Part shown: positions 49,789-61,395 of the stretch, piece after piece
Numbering within the stretch: the stretch's first letter is position 1
How the letters are laid out: each line of letters starts with the position of its first letter
DNA from: Closterium sp. NIES-65
Taxonomy: Eukaryota > Streptophyta > Zygnematophyceae > Desmidiales > Closteriaceae
NCBI GenBank assembly: GCA_948144175.1
Contig: CANXME010000095.1
Location: 1,426,001-1,490,000, forward strand
DNA: 64,000 nt
Direction: 5' to 3'
Made by a program: the position numbers and the translations under genes
Notes under the pieces: model-generated
What the model was told of the DNA's origin: nothing
Databases searched by the model: none
Seen by the model: the letters and a program-made list of their open reading frames with translations, nothing else

Positions 49789-50880
49789 TTGGAGCGTTCT
49801 ACGAGTGTTCTTACTACTTGCTGCATTCCACTAAGAAATTGAAAAGAACATTGAGATTAGAGCATAAAAATGAGGCATGCAAGTCGATATTACTAGAATG
49901 CCACTGCAACCCTTGCATGCATTCTGCAAGACAAATTGCCAGCGCAGCATCACAGCGGCTCGCCAACGCTGAGCAGCCTGCTAGCGTAGCAGAAGGGCGA
50001 CGTGCCAACACTCCAGTAGGGGGACCTGCCAGCGCTGCATTCACATGTAAATATTTGCACACATGTGCACACCTACCAAGTAGGTGCAGGTTGACAATTG
50101 CACTGTCACGCACATTGCGCAGGTGCCAGGTAAAAAACGTTTCGTCGGTTTTGCCAACTGTCCACCGTCGAACACGTTATGCCGTTACACAGGTCTTTTT
50201 TCGCCAAAACCTCCTGGGAAAATTTTGCACGCATTCGCAGAGTTTTGGAGTCAAGCAAATTCGGTCGACCAGTTCGCCAAGACGAAGCTTGCTAAACAGC
50301 GCCTCTCTGTCAGAGAACGAGGCTCCTCGAAAAGCACCTCGTCCGTTAAAGTTCGCGCGACTCACTAGTAGATCAGAAGACGAGCTCGTCGAACAGCACC
50401 CCGCCGACCAGAGCTTGTCGATGCGCTAGCCGACCAGAGAACAGCCTCCTCGAAAACCACCCGTCGCTTTAGAGGACGCGGTGGTCGACTAAACTTGAGA
50501 GCCCATTCGATGGCCGCCTTCGTTGAATTCTCCATGGCGTCGCAGAGAATGCCTGTGCCCAAGTGAGGGCGGGGCCTTTCATTTCGACACTCCCCTGCCC
50601 AACTCAAGCTTAGGCCCCCAAACACAAGGTCCACCCAAAAACCAGAGGGATAGAGTACAAGGAGAAATCTCGACGGCGTGCACACCCCCGTACGCGGATC
50701 ACCGCACCAGCCATGTTAGAGGACGTGGCGCCTGCAAGTTATGCATGGGGGATTTGGAAGCTTGCATGAGGCCGTAGATTATGCAGGGGTGCATTCAGCA
50801 AGCACATGCATTTTCCACATTCTTGCACTAGTTTTATGATGATGTGGAAGGCAGAGAAAACAACCCAAAGGACCACAAGT
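49789..50880. other. Unassigned DNA between LINE and TBL relic
   Basis: It contains imperfect direct repeats (AGCAGAAGGGCGACGTGCCAAC type near 49970-50030 and ACGAGG/CTCCTCGAAAA type near 50320-50450). No known protein family is seen. Confidence 0.4.
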
Positions 50881-52839
50881 TGAAATAGAAGGTGTAATTA
50901 GGGTGCACCATCCAAGTGCTTGCACACCTCTTCTTGCCCTGATTACAAGAGGGGAGAGGGGCGAGGGGAGAGGGGGGTTTTGCAATGTTTCTATACAAAT
51001 TGCATATTCCCTCCCCAGGGAGAGGGAAGCGGAGGGAGGGGAGAGGGAGGAGGGAAGAAGAGAGAGGGGAGAGAGGAGAAGGGCATAGGACCATGGGTTA
51101 AGTAAAAACAATCAGCATTGACTTGGTCCAGATGCATCGTCTATGTGTTTCACTGATCATAGCGCCCTAATATTGCATTGTGAGCCAGAAGAGAGAGGGA
51201 AGATTGGGGAGGGGAGAAGGGAGATTGCATAGGGTAATAAATTAAGCAAAAGGTGCAGTCTGAATTCGCTTGGTCCAGATGGACTGTCCACATGTTGCAT
51301 TGGTCTTAGCGTCACATATAGAAATCGAGAGACATGAAAAATGATAAGGGAGAGGGGAGACGGAGAGGGGAGAGCGAGAAGGGAGACTGCATAAGACCGT
51401 GTGGCGAAGCACAAGGTGCAATAAGGATGCACCTGGCCCACATGCTCCGTCCACCTACTTGCTTGCATTGCTCTTGTCGCCCTGATCGAAAGAGAGGAGA
51501 GGCGAGGGCACATAGGACCATAGTCTAAAGCAAAAGAGCGATCGTGGGGGACTTGTATTTGCCAATAGGAGTAAAAATGTACAAGTGAGTCGCGAGAGCC
51601 GACCCAATTCGGCTCATCTAGATACTTGGACAAGTATCAAAGACAAGTCAAATGGTTTGTTACTCGTTATCAGGTATACATAGTAGCATGGGTTGGCAGC
51701 AGTCAGGGCTTACGAAGGGAATAGTCTTGAGACGTCTCAAATCAATGGGAGGGCTTACACCGTGAATGGATCGGGCAAGGAAGGCAATGGCTTGGCGGAG
51801 GAGGGTGGCATTGAATTGCGGTGCAAGCACGGCATGGGGGCTTGGTCCTCGTGGGAATAGCGGACCCTCCCTGTTCTATCAAGTCAAGGGGGATTACAAG
51901 GGCAAGTAGGTAAAGGAGAATGAGCGTGGCAGAAGGGAAGGTAGCGTTGAAGTGTGGAACAATCACTGCGTGTGAACAGGGATTGGGAAGGCAAGGGGTG
52001 ATTGAGAGTATTGGGGGGAACTGGGGTTGGGATGGCAATGGCCGAGGGAGCACAGTAACGGGGGCGTGGAGGACAAGGGGTGCGGGTATCGAGGCAACAA
52101 AGTTTGGGAGGGCAAGAAGGCAGAAGGAGGGGAAGTGTCGAGGCAAGATAGTACTGAAGTTAGGTTGAGGTGAGGAGGCAAGGAAGGAAGCAGATGTATT
52201 CTGCTTTGTAATCACTACATGATACAAACAAGTGGCAGATGGGTTTACCTAGACAAGTGCTAAGCCATGTGGCAGTACTCACGAGTATCTTGGCTTAAAT
52301 CTAAAAGGGCAGCACTATGTAAAGAAACGTTTAAGCAGCAGGAGCGACAAAGTAAAATGCGAAAATAGGCAGATACATAAAAACTCCTTGTCTAGATAAG
52401 GCCAAGTGCAAGAAAAAGTCATCTATCTGGACAAGTGCTGGGCCATATGGTTGTACTCACGAGCTAGCTTCTGAGGCGCCTCAATGATATTCATGAAGCA
52501 TAACGTGTTGCATTAGAGAACCCATTATGGACTGACGAGAAAAAAGCACATGCATTGAATCTGGACAATGGTATGTGCTTTTGCAAAAACTGGTTGCAAC
52601 TTGACACATGTGTCAATCTCAAGGAGACAGTGACGATTGGAGAAGAGATGTAATGTCATAATCTAATAGCGTGGCAAAGAGGCAATTGCGTAAAACTTGG
52701 CCAGTGTCACACACCTTGGTCAGAGTGACTGTCTCAATGAGGCATTAGATGGCTGAAGAGAACTTCAAGGTGAGGGAATCCCTGACAACCAGAAACACCT
52801 TGTTGCGCATGCGCTCCAAGAAAGCAGATGCATCGAACC
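50880..52839 (-). pseudogene. Relic of a third TBL gene (exons 3-5 region)
   Basis: 52839-52714 matches TBL exon 3 (RFDASAFLERMRNKVFLVV), but GDS has become RDS and a stop sits in the exon. About 51940-51780 resembles TBL2 exon 4. Four degenerate copies of the exon 5 start lie at about 51490-51420, 51310-51240, 51170-51120 and 50940-50885. Intron DNA is also shared with TBL2 intron 4: the ACTTGGACAAG stretch of about 25795 recurs near 51613, and the GGCTTAC unit near 51700 and 51750. Exons 1, 2, 6 and 7 are absent. It looks like a segmental copy of TBL2 24-27.3 kb that decayed. Confidence 0.75.
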
Positions 52840-53936
52840 TAGACACGAGATGATGTGGAAGATGAATTGAATCTAGGAACATTGTATTGGCAACAAAATC
52901 TATAGTGAATCTTATTGGGATATGAGATGCATTGAATCAGGACACGGTACAGGAAGAAGATTTTTATGCTGAACAGCCACCCCTTAACTGTAGTGTTCTT
53001 GTCTGTAGAGTTGATCAGGGACAGGCTCGCAGGTTTAATATTGATCGTCATAACTGAAATTGTTGTCGTCGCTGATTTCCGCCTATCCTCTTCTTCCAAG
53101 CCTCATGTGAGCTCCTCCAACGGATTGTTGGTCACTAGCTTGACTGGTGGCTTCGCCTTCTTTGACGGACGGCTCTTGGCACACTTCACCTTGCGCCTGG
53201 TGTAGCATGGTATTTTCTTCACATAGTCTCGCCAGTTCCATCGTTAAAGCCTTCATGCCCCCCTACACACCTGCCACTTATTACATCAACACGTTAAATG
53301 CCACCTGATCCATGTGTCACAAACTACGTCCAATAGGCAAGTTAGTATCGGTACCTATCCGGCAACAGTGAAAGCGCAAAAGTTATTGAAGTCAGGCAAG
53401 TTTAATTCAATATACTTCGCAACCAACCGCTTTGTAGCCCACCGTACCAATCACAGCCGTGCCACTAAACTATCATCAAAACGTGGGGTGAACTAAGTAG
53501 AGGTAACTGAGGTAGTGGAAAGGAAAATACTTGCCAAATGGAGTTAAGACAGCGAAAGTTTGAATGACCTTGTTTATAACAGCGTAAAAGGAGAACAAGA
53601 TGATAAACATAACATCACAAGTGCTTTATATATCATTCTCCTAGCTAACCATGTACTCTGAGGGGTACATTCCCTCATTTAACCGTTTTGCAGGCATCGC
53701 TACAGTTGCAGTCACTTCTGCGATCCTTTACAGTTACCAAGTTGGAGTGCGTAACCTCCGATTGCGGTTGCGGGGCGGTCAAAAGTCGCGACCGTTGACT
53801 TTTCGTGACTATTGACCTTCGCTTGCATGCTTTCATACAAGATATCGCGGTACTCGTACAATGCACTACTTCGTTATGAAGCGGTGCGCTAAGGGAGAAC
53901 CTTTGGGAATGTTAAATAACCCTCGGTTATTACAAC
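52840..53936. other. Unassigned DNA and probable 3' LTR of C6
   Basis: The C6 3' LTR should start at 53937 on the minus strand (TGTTGTAATAACC after an AAGGGGGG polypurine tract) and extend left, but I could not place its other end. The rest shows no gene. Confidence 0.4.
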
Positions 53937-56247
53937 ACCCCCCTTCATTCCTGAAGGTCAGCCGTCTTCACGATCCCACAAAGGTCTGCACAGTGCTGAA
54001 ACCTATGACGTGTCAGGTTCTTCGTCAGGAAATCCGTTGCCATGTCACAAGTCGGGCAATAGGTGAGCTTGAATTTTCCCTTGTCAGCCTCGTCCTTGAC
54101 AAAAACGTAACGGGCTGCGATGTGCTTTGTGCGGTTCACGAAGCCAGCTTTGTTTGCAAGCTTTATCATGCTCTAGTTATCGCAAAGTAACCCGAAGTGC
54201 CCGTTCATCGTCAATTTCACCCCCATCAGACACGGTCCTTCGCGAGCAGCTGCGCCGGTGGCGATGGATTTGGCTTCGGCTGACGAAATAGCAATGAGCT
54301 CCTGCTTCTAGGAGTTCCAGGAGATGAGCCCGGCAGGCTCAAGCTGAAATGCAAAGCCCGTTTGAGAGGGCCTGTTGTCTGCATCTTTCGCATGATCCGC
54401 ATCCACATAGCCTTTTAGTTGGAGAAAAGCAGTTAAGTTAGCCATGTCAGTGAGCCCGACGTCAAGAGTAGAGATGAAGTAATGAATTGCCCGACGTAGG
54501 TCTAGCATACTCTCCCCTTTAGGTCAGCATAGGTACTGTGCGAGCTGGCTTGCCACGTAGGAAAGATCCGGCCGGCACGTGATGGCATCAAATAGTAAGC
54601 ATCCCAGCTGCTCTTGATAGAGGCGATGACCGTCGGTGGAGAGAGGTGTGGTATTGGGTTCGTGATTAGTCGGAGGAGTTCGAAAAGGGGTGGTGAGGTT
54701 AATCAGTGCGATCGCGAATATCTTCGCAAGAGTTTCAGCGTATTTGGCGGCCGACAGGTTGATGGAGTTGGCAACACTAAGCCCCAGGGATTGCGTGGCG
54801 TTGTGATCGATCGTCACCCCTAGCTTCTCCTTGATGTCGTGCTCGGAGCGGTCGAGCAGCTTCGTTTTGTCGCCAGAGTACAGTAGGTCATCCACGTAGG
54901 CGACGAGTATGAAAAATTTCCCACAGGAATCTAGGCGATGTATTCCTTGGTCGTGCAAGAGTTGCTGAGATCGGAGTTCGAGGAGGACCTTATGTAGGTA
55001 CTGCTGCCAAAGTCAGGGTGCTTGCTTGATTTTGTACAAGGACTTCTGCAGGGTGGCGCCATTTTATCCAAAGGCGTGTGGTTGTTTGACGAAGATGGTG
55101 GTGTCATACAGGAAGGTGTTCAAGACGTCAATATGTTGCAGAGGGTGTTGTTTAACGGCGGTGATGTAGATGAGGATGCATACGAAGGTGTGTCGTCCGA
55201 CGGGTGGAAATGTAGTGTGTTCGCTCTAAGCCGCGCACCACCCAGTGTGCCTTGTATTTGTTGATCAACCCGACTGCAAGTGTTTTAATCCGGAAAACTC
55301 TTTTGCCGCTTAGAATATTTCTCCCCTTTGCCAAGGAGCCTGGTACCGGCTTCCAGGTTTTGCGACGCTTTAATGCGGCTACTTAAGCAGCCATAGATGC
55401 TCTCCACTTGTCACTGTCACGACCTTGCTGGGCCAGATGCATGGTGGTGGTTTCCTTGGGAGAGGATTGGCAAACTGTGTCGAAGAATCCAAGGACGCGA
55501 AGGCCAATTTCATTGGTGGTGGCATAGGTGAGGCGGTCGAGATCGTGCATACTGATTACTTCGGCAACATCGTCATTGTTGTCGTCGTTGTTAAAGCGGA
55601 TGGTGTCTCGCGAGGGACTTGGTGGTGGTAACTCGGCGTCTGGGGATCAGTGCGCTGTGCTAGTGTAGTTGTGGGCTTCCTGAGTTGTATCGTCGGGATC
55701 AATTTGCGAAACATATATGAAGGTTGGAGTTTGGAGTGGGCTTATAAGGGGGATGTTTGGATAATGTTCGATGGCCCGAATATCTCCTGCATCTTCTGCC
55801 CCGTCGACTTCATCCTGTGTTGTTGCGAAGCTGTGGTGGCCCGTGAGGATGTTTTCTGGTGCCTCATCAGCTTCGCGGTGCTGCTTGAACAGTGGCGGCG
55901 CAACTTCTCGTAGAAGATGCAGTTACGTGATTTTGTCACTTCGTGTGTCGCATGTCTAGCACGATCCAAGCCTTGAACTACTTCCATATCCCGTTGTGAA
56001 TGCCCGAGCACACTCGGTTTGTGAATTTTCTGGTTTGAGTTGTGTGAGGTCTATACTATGCCATTCAACCGAACACCCGGAGCAATCGTGTGTCGATTTT
56101 TCTACCCGTCCAGGCCTTGTAAGGTAAGGTGTTGTCCTTTAGGCTTAGTGATGACGGGAAGGGTTGGTGAGAAAGCGAGGTGGTATGACAAGTGAGGCAA
56201 GGTGGGTCGTCTAACATTACGTGAAGTGTGTTCCCATTGGGCAAGAG
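53937..56247 (-). pseudogene. Decayed copia Pol C6, cut by C4
   Basis: A different, AT-richer copia family on the minus strand. About 56240-56065 is the integrase C-terminal segment (PYKAWTGRKIDTRLLRVFG). The reverse transcriptase has LVAYVDDLLYSGD (YVDD about 54887-54898) and CLLFDAITCRPDLSYVASQLA. RNase H is split over 54508-54308 (GYVDADHAKDADNRPS) and 54169-53945 (RTKHIAARY). Frames shift several times. It ends with a polypurine tract before 53937. Its 5' half lies beyond C4, outside the window. Confidence 0.85.
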
Positions 56248-56380
56248 TGTCAGAAACAACTAGCTTGGATGATTGAACTAGGAAAGAGTTTGGTATAAAT
56301 AGGAAACCCTAAAAGGGTTGTACCCCATACTGGCTACCCCACTACAGCCTAAACATATATAGCATATATATAATTTGACA
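56248..56380 (-). repeat. C4 3' LTR (133 bp)
   Basis: On the minus strand it starts TGTCAAATTATATATATGC and ends TTGTTTCTGACA. It shares the copia LTR core seen in C1-C3 and C5. Confidence 0.88.
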
Positions 56381-56601
56381 CACCCCCATAGGCAAAGTGG
56401 GGGAGAGCAAGGGGTCACAAGACCAGTCAAGAGAAGCAAAGCAAGCTCACGGTGGATCACAACGTCACCACACACACTGAGCACAAGCAGAGGGCCGGTT
56501 CACATGAAGAGGTGAAAATGCAACAACAGCAACACAGTGATCACTACCAAGCAAGAGCAGGCATACATGTATAAACATGTAGATCACTGTACAAGCAAAG
56601 T

Positions 56602-59600
56602 CTACAGTAAGTGAGGAAACGTAGGCACAAGGCCTAACAAAGTAAAAAAGCGCTGATAATCACCAGGCGGAAGTGCCTTGGTGAATATATCAGCAGTGTT
56701 GGCCCGAGAGGCCACGTAATCAAGACGAAGCTGACCACGCTGCTGCAACTCTCGAGCAAGGAAGTAACGCAGAGCGATGTGCTTTGTTCTGTGCTCCAGT
56801 CTGTGCTCCTGACACAAGGCAATGGCGGCCTTGTTGTCTACGTACAGAACTGGTGGAGAACGAGGCCGCTCTCCCAACTCGGTCAGCAGGTAGGTGAGCC
56901 AGTGTAACTCCTGTGCAGCCATGGCTGTGGCGTAGATCTCAGCCTGACAACTGGAGCCGAGAATAGAAGACAAGCGTCTAGACCGCCACGAAACAGAGCA
57001 AGAGCCAAGACTGAAGGTGTAACCCTGTGACGACCGCTGCGTAGCCACGTCGTCAACCCAAGAAGCGTCCGAGTGCCCAATGAGGACAACGTTGCCCCGT
57101 CCTCCAAGCACGAGCCCCATGCCCGATGTACTGCACAAGTAGCGAAGTACCCTCTTAGCAGCATCCATGTGCACCTTTCGGTGCCTACTAGGAGCCACGT
57201 AGCGAGCCAAAAGGCCAAGAGGGTACGCAATTTCAGGACGTGTGCAGGTCATCAGGTACATGAGGCAGCCCACTAGCTCTGGGTAAGGACCACTCGGCTC
57301 TACGGACTCGTCCGAAGGTGGAGCTGAGAGCGAGTGACCTGTAGCCAGAGAAGTGGCCTGTGCTGAGTACCAGGTGAAGCCGAAGCGCTGAAGGACCTGC
57401 TGCACCATGTTTGACTGAGTCAGTGCGATAGTGTGGCGTGCTCTATCCCGGGTGGTCTGCAAGCCAAGGTAGCTGCGCAGCTCACCCAGGTCTGGGCACG
57501 TGTGTCTCTTCTATAGCTCTAATCTCACCAGGGCAAGAGCCTCAGTGCTTGCAGTGGCAAAGACCAAGTCGTTGACGTACACGAGGATGTAGAACGTTGG
57601 CAACAAAGTGTCGGTGCGCAGAAACAGCGACGGGTCAGCAGTGGAAGGAGCAAGACCAAGAGCCGCAAGTGTAGTCCTCAGTGTGTCGTGCCACTTACGC
57701 GGCGCCTGGCGGAGATCGTAGACTGGCCGCCGGAGGCTCCACTGGGTACCTGAAGGGAATCACCCAGTGAAGTCAGATGGGCGGAGCAGCCAGATCTCCT
57801 CGTGCAGGCTGCCACGTAAGAAAGTTGTTTTGAAGTGAAGAGAGTGAAGCTCGTAGTCACGTTGAGCGGCAACGTGCAGCAGCACCCGAAGAGTGGTCAT
57901 CTTCGGGGTGGGGGAGAAGGTCTGGAAGAAGTCAACTCCCTACCGCTAACTGAAGCCTCGAGCAACGTAACGAGCCTTGAAGACAGGCGGAGAACCTGGC
58001 GGCCGCTTCACCCTGAAGATCCACATGCCATTGACGATGTTTGCCCCAGGAGGGGGAACCTCATCAACGTAAGCACCTGTGGACTTCTAGGATGCCATCT
58101 CTGCGTTCATGGCTGACTGCCTCTGAAAGGAGTACTTACCCGCGATCGCTGTTGGTGCAACCCTACGGTTTGCACTCGGCTTGTTGTCCGTCTGCGTGCA
58201 TGTGTGTGTGTATGGAATGGTATGAGGGCATGGGATAATATATATTTCATGCTTATTATTGTGTGTGAATGTTGAGTCATGATGTCAAATGTGTTTGTCG
58301 AGTCAATAGCGAGTTATTGCTAGACGCGTGTTACGCGGTCGTTTGTGTCTCGCGCGCGGTTTTTATTTTGTCGTGCGCGGTTTCTATTTTTTCCTGTGTC
58401 GAACGTTCGGCGTGTCGCAGGTGTGCACAGAAGACCCATCAAGAACCCAAGGATGAGTTTGTGATTAAGAGCCCGAGCCTTTGTATCAGGCCTCGAGTGA
58501 TTTCGAAGCTCGCCAAAAGGGTGCACCTCAAGATATTGAAGATAGTTACATTACTTTGTGTAGTGTAACATTTCACTTGGTGTAGGCCCTAGTGAAGGGT
58601 AGTTTCGAGACCCTTCGTGGTTGGGGACAGTGTGGCACTGTTCCACATCACTGTACCTCGGCTCTTGGGGTTTGTAGGAGCTGAGAGTCATTCCCAACTC
58701 GTAACTCTCCCTAACTCTTCCTATCTTGTGTTCTAAGACTCTAGTGGCTGCCATAGTGCCGTTCGTTCAAACCAATGCTGTGTCGTCAATACTTGGTCAA
58801 ATCGTGCGATCTAAATTGCCTAGTGTAGGCGACAATAAGGCGCTCCAGATCCAAGTTGAATGAAATCATTTGGAGTTGTGAGAAGATCGCTATGAACGTT
58901 TGAAGCCGCTGTGCAGAAATCCGACTGTGCACTCTATCTTTCGTTTTAGGCACATTGGAGCCTACTGTGACTATAACAATCGCCTCAACGTAAGAGCGCG
59001 GGGTAGGGATGTCTGGAGCATCCGGGTCTCCCTCAGGGACAAGCAGCATGGCCACAAGATGAGGCGAAGTGGCTGCAAGGCACTCAAACTTCTCGTGCCT
59101 GTCCTCAAGGACGTCTGTGTCAAGAGCACACTCACCCCCGACGAACGGAGGACAGACAGACCCAGAATTAGCAACAAGACTAGCGGCGTAGTCCAGACGA
59201 CAGGCAGCAGCAAAGTCAACAAGCGCAACGACTAAGGCAGACGCAGCAGCAGACTCAAACGACGGATCAGTGACAACAGTGGCTAGCAGGCGCGTGACAG
59301 TAGGGTGAGCAGCACGAGCGCTGTTAGACTCAGGGTCTGGAACGTCAAGCAGAGAGGACGCAAGAGGGGACGGCAGGGGAACACGCAGCGTAAGAGAGGA
59401 AGGAAGTAGAGCCATGAGGTGTGTGCCGGGGACAGCCGGCAGACGCTCACGAGGAACACGACGATCAGTACAACCAGTGCGGACAGTGCGAACAGGCAAG
59501 ACAGGACGAGACGCAGGCTCACGAGGCTCGGTAAGACCCCCTGTTTGCTCAGTAAAAGGAGAAGGAGTAGCGGTGAGCTAGGCTGTAGGGGAAGACCGGT

Positions 59601-60179
59601 AGAAGACGGGAGGCTAAGAACCTGGCGAAGCACGGAGTCAGGCGGTGGTGGGGACGAAGGCGACGGCGGAGCGAAGAACAATCGCGGCTGTGCAGGGCTA
59701 CCAGCACCAGTAGCTCCAAAACCTCCAGCTCCAGCGCCTCCATCGCTAGCACCTCCACCAGCTCCAAAACCTCCAGCGCCAGCACCTCCAGTACGAGGAC
59801 CTCCAGCAGCTCCAGAACCTCCAGCAACAGCACCTCCAGGACCAGCACCTCCAGCAGCAGCATCCCCAGAACCGCCACCTCCATTCCCAGGGTCTCCACC
59901 CTCAGTGTCTCTAACAACAGCACCTCTAGGTCCAGCAGTACCACCTGCCCCAACAGCTCCAGTACCTCCAGTACGAGCACCTCCGGGACCAGCGGCTCTA
60001 GGAACTCCAAAAGAAACACCTCCAGCAACAGAGTCACCAGCAACAGCGCCTCCCGCAGCAAGCCCCCAGCTCCAGAAGCGCGACCCTGATGGCTAATGTA
60101 CCACTCACGCAGATGCTGTGGGGAGAGCGGGACAGCGCCAGCTCCAAGGCCTCCAACGCCAGCACCTCCCGTAGCAGGG
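56602..60179 (-). pseudogene. Copia Pol of C4: linker, RT and RNase H, disrupted
   Basis: 57462-56602 is an open RT end and RNase H (GHSDASWVDDV, SSCQAEIYA, VDNKAAIALC, RTKHIALRYFLARE). Upstream the RT active site reads YVND instead of YVDD (codon 57571-57573) and a TAG lies near 57513. 59499-58980 is the linker and RT entry up to YVEAIV, where the solo LTR breaks it. The pol linker (59.7-60.1 kb, GAG/GGA-type repeats) ends in a QHLREWYISHQ module just before C5. Confidence 0.88.
58150..58978. mobile_element. Solo LTR (829 bp) inside C4
   Basis: It starts TGTTGGTGCAACC and ends ACTATAACA, with TG...CA termini. ATCGC flanks it on both sides (58145-58149 and 58979-58983), a perfect 5-bp duplication. 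It splits the C4 coding region exactly where C3 reads EAIAGEYS. There is no coding region and only one LTR, so the best explanation is LTR-LTR recombination of a longer element, probably gypsy by LTR length. Orientation unknown. Confidence 0.85.
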
Positions 60180-60184
60180 CCCCC

Positions 60185-60316
60185 TGTCAGAACATTATAG
60201 CTTATACATTTGTGTAGGCTGTAGTGGGGTAGCCCATAAGGGGTACAACCCAATTAGGGTTAGTACTTGTACCCAACTGTTTCATAGTTCATCCATTCCA
60301 TTCTCACTTCTCGTCA
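60185..60316 (+). repeat. C5 5' LTR (132 bp)
   Basis: Starts TGTCAGAACATTATAGC and ends CACTTCTCGTCA. It has GGGTACAACCC and TTGTACCC arms as in the other LTRs. Confidence 0.88.
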
Positions 60317-61395
60317 TGGTATCGAGCAGGTTCCCGAGTGGGAATACTGCCTAGGGTCCACCACGAACTTTTTTTTCCTTCCCTGCCCGGAGCGCACTTC
60401 GCTCCTAACCCGAGTAGCGCCTCGAGCCGCCTTAGTGGCCCCTGTTGGCCGCCCTTACTGCCCCTCGAGCCGCCCTCTACGGCCTCGCTTAGGCCTCTTA
60501 CGGCCCCGTCGCGGCCCCGCTTAGGCCCCTCACGGCCCCGTCGCGGCCCCGCTTAGGCCCCTTACGGCCCCGTAGCGGCCCCGCTTAGGCCCCTTACGGC
60601 CTCGTTGCGGCCCCGCTTAGGCCCCTCCGTGGCCCCGTCGTGACCCTTACGGCCCCCCCGCGGCCCTGCTTAGGCCCCGTCTGGCCCCTTACGGCCCTGC
60701 TAAGGCCCCGCTACGACCCCGCTACGGCCCTACTACGGCCCCGCTGCGGCCCCGCTACGGCCCCGCTACGGCGCCGCTTAGGCCCCGCTACGGCCACGCT
60801 ACGGCCCTGCTACGGACCCGCTATGGCCCCTCTACGGCCCCGCTTCGACCCCGCTACGGCCCCGCTTAGGCCCCGCTACAGCCCCGCTACGGCCACCTGT
60901 GGCCCCGTCGCCCACTTCGGCCCCATCGCCACGTGCGGCCCCGCCCACTACGGCCCCGACGCCCACTACGGCCCTGCCCACCCTTGCGTCCCGCCGCCAC
61001 CTTAGGCCCCGCCGCCACTTGCGGCCTCGCCACCACCTGCGACCCCGCCGCCCAGTGCCCAGAGCGCCGAGCAGCCGAACCGCCGGTCAGCTGAGCCGCC
61101 CGACCGCCCAAGCCGCCCATCAGCCGAGCCGCCCGACCGCCTAGCCGCCCAGCAACCAAGCCGCCCAGCAGTCGAGCCGCCCAGCAACCGAGCCGCCCGA
61201 CAGCCGAGCCGCCCAGCACAGTGCAGCCGAGCCGCCTAGCAACCGAGCCGCCCAGCAGCCGAGCCGCCCTGCAGCCGAGCCGCCCGACAACCGAGCCGCC
61301 GAGCAGCCCGATCGCCCCACCTGCCTGGCAAGAGCACAGTCTCTGCCACTGCACTGCCCTGCCTCACTGTACTCAGTGCCTGCCTACTACTGTTA
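60317..61395 (+). other. C5 primer site and GC-rich leader
   Basis: After the primer site come tandem GGCCCCGCTACGGCCCCGCTTA units (60480-60900), CCCACTACGGCC variants, and finally CCGAGCCGCCCAGCAAC units (61080-61310). Non-coding. Confidence 0.75.

Larger units (their letters stand above)
56248..60179 (-). mobile_element. Ty1/copia retrotransposon C4, 3' part
   Basis: Minus-strand element with its 3' LTR at 56248-56380 and polypurine tract CTATGGGGGTG beside it. It carries RNase H, reverse transcriptase and the linker, then is interrupted at 60180 by C5, so capsid, protease, integrase and 5' LTR lie to the right of the window. The left target site should be AAGAG (56243-56247). A solo LTR sits inside it. 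Confidence 0.9.
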
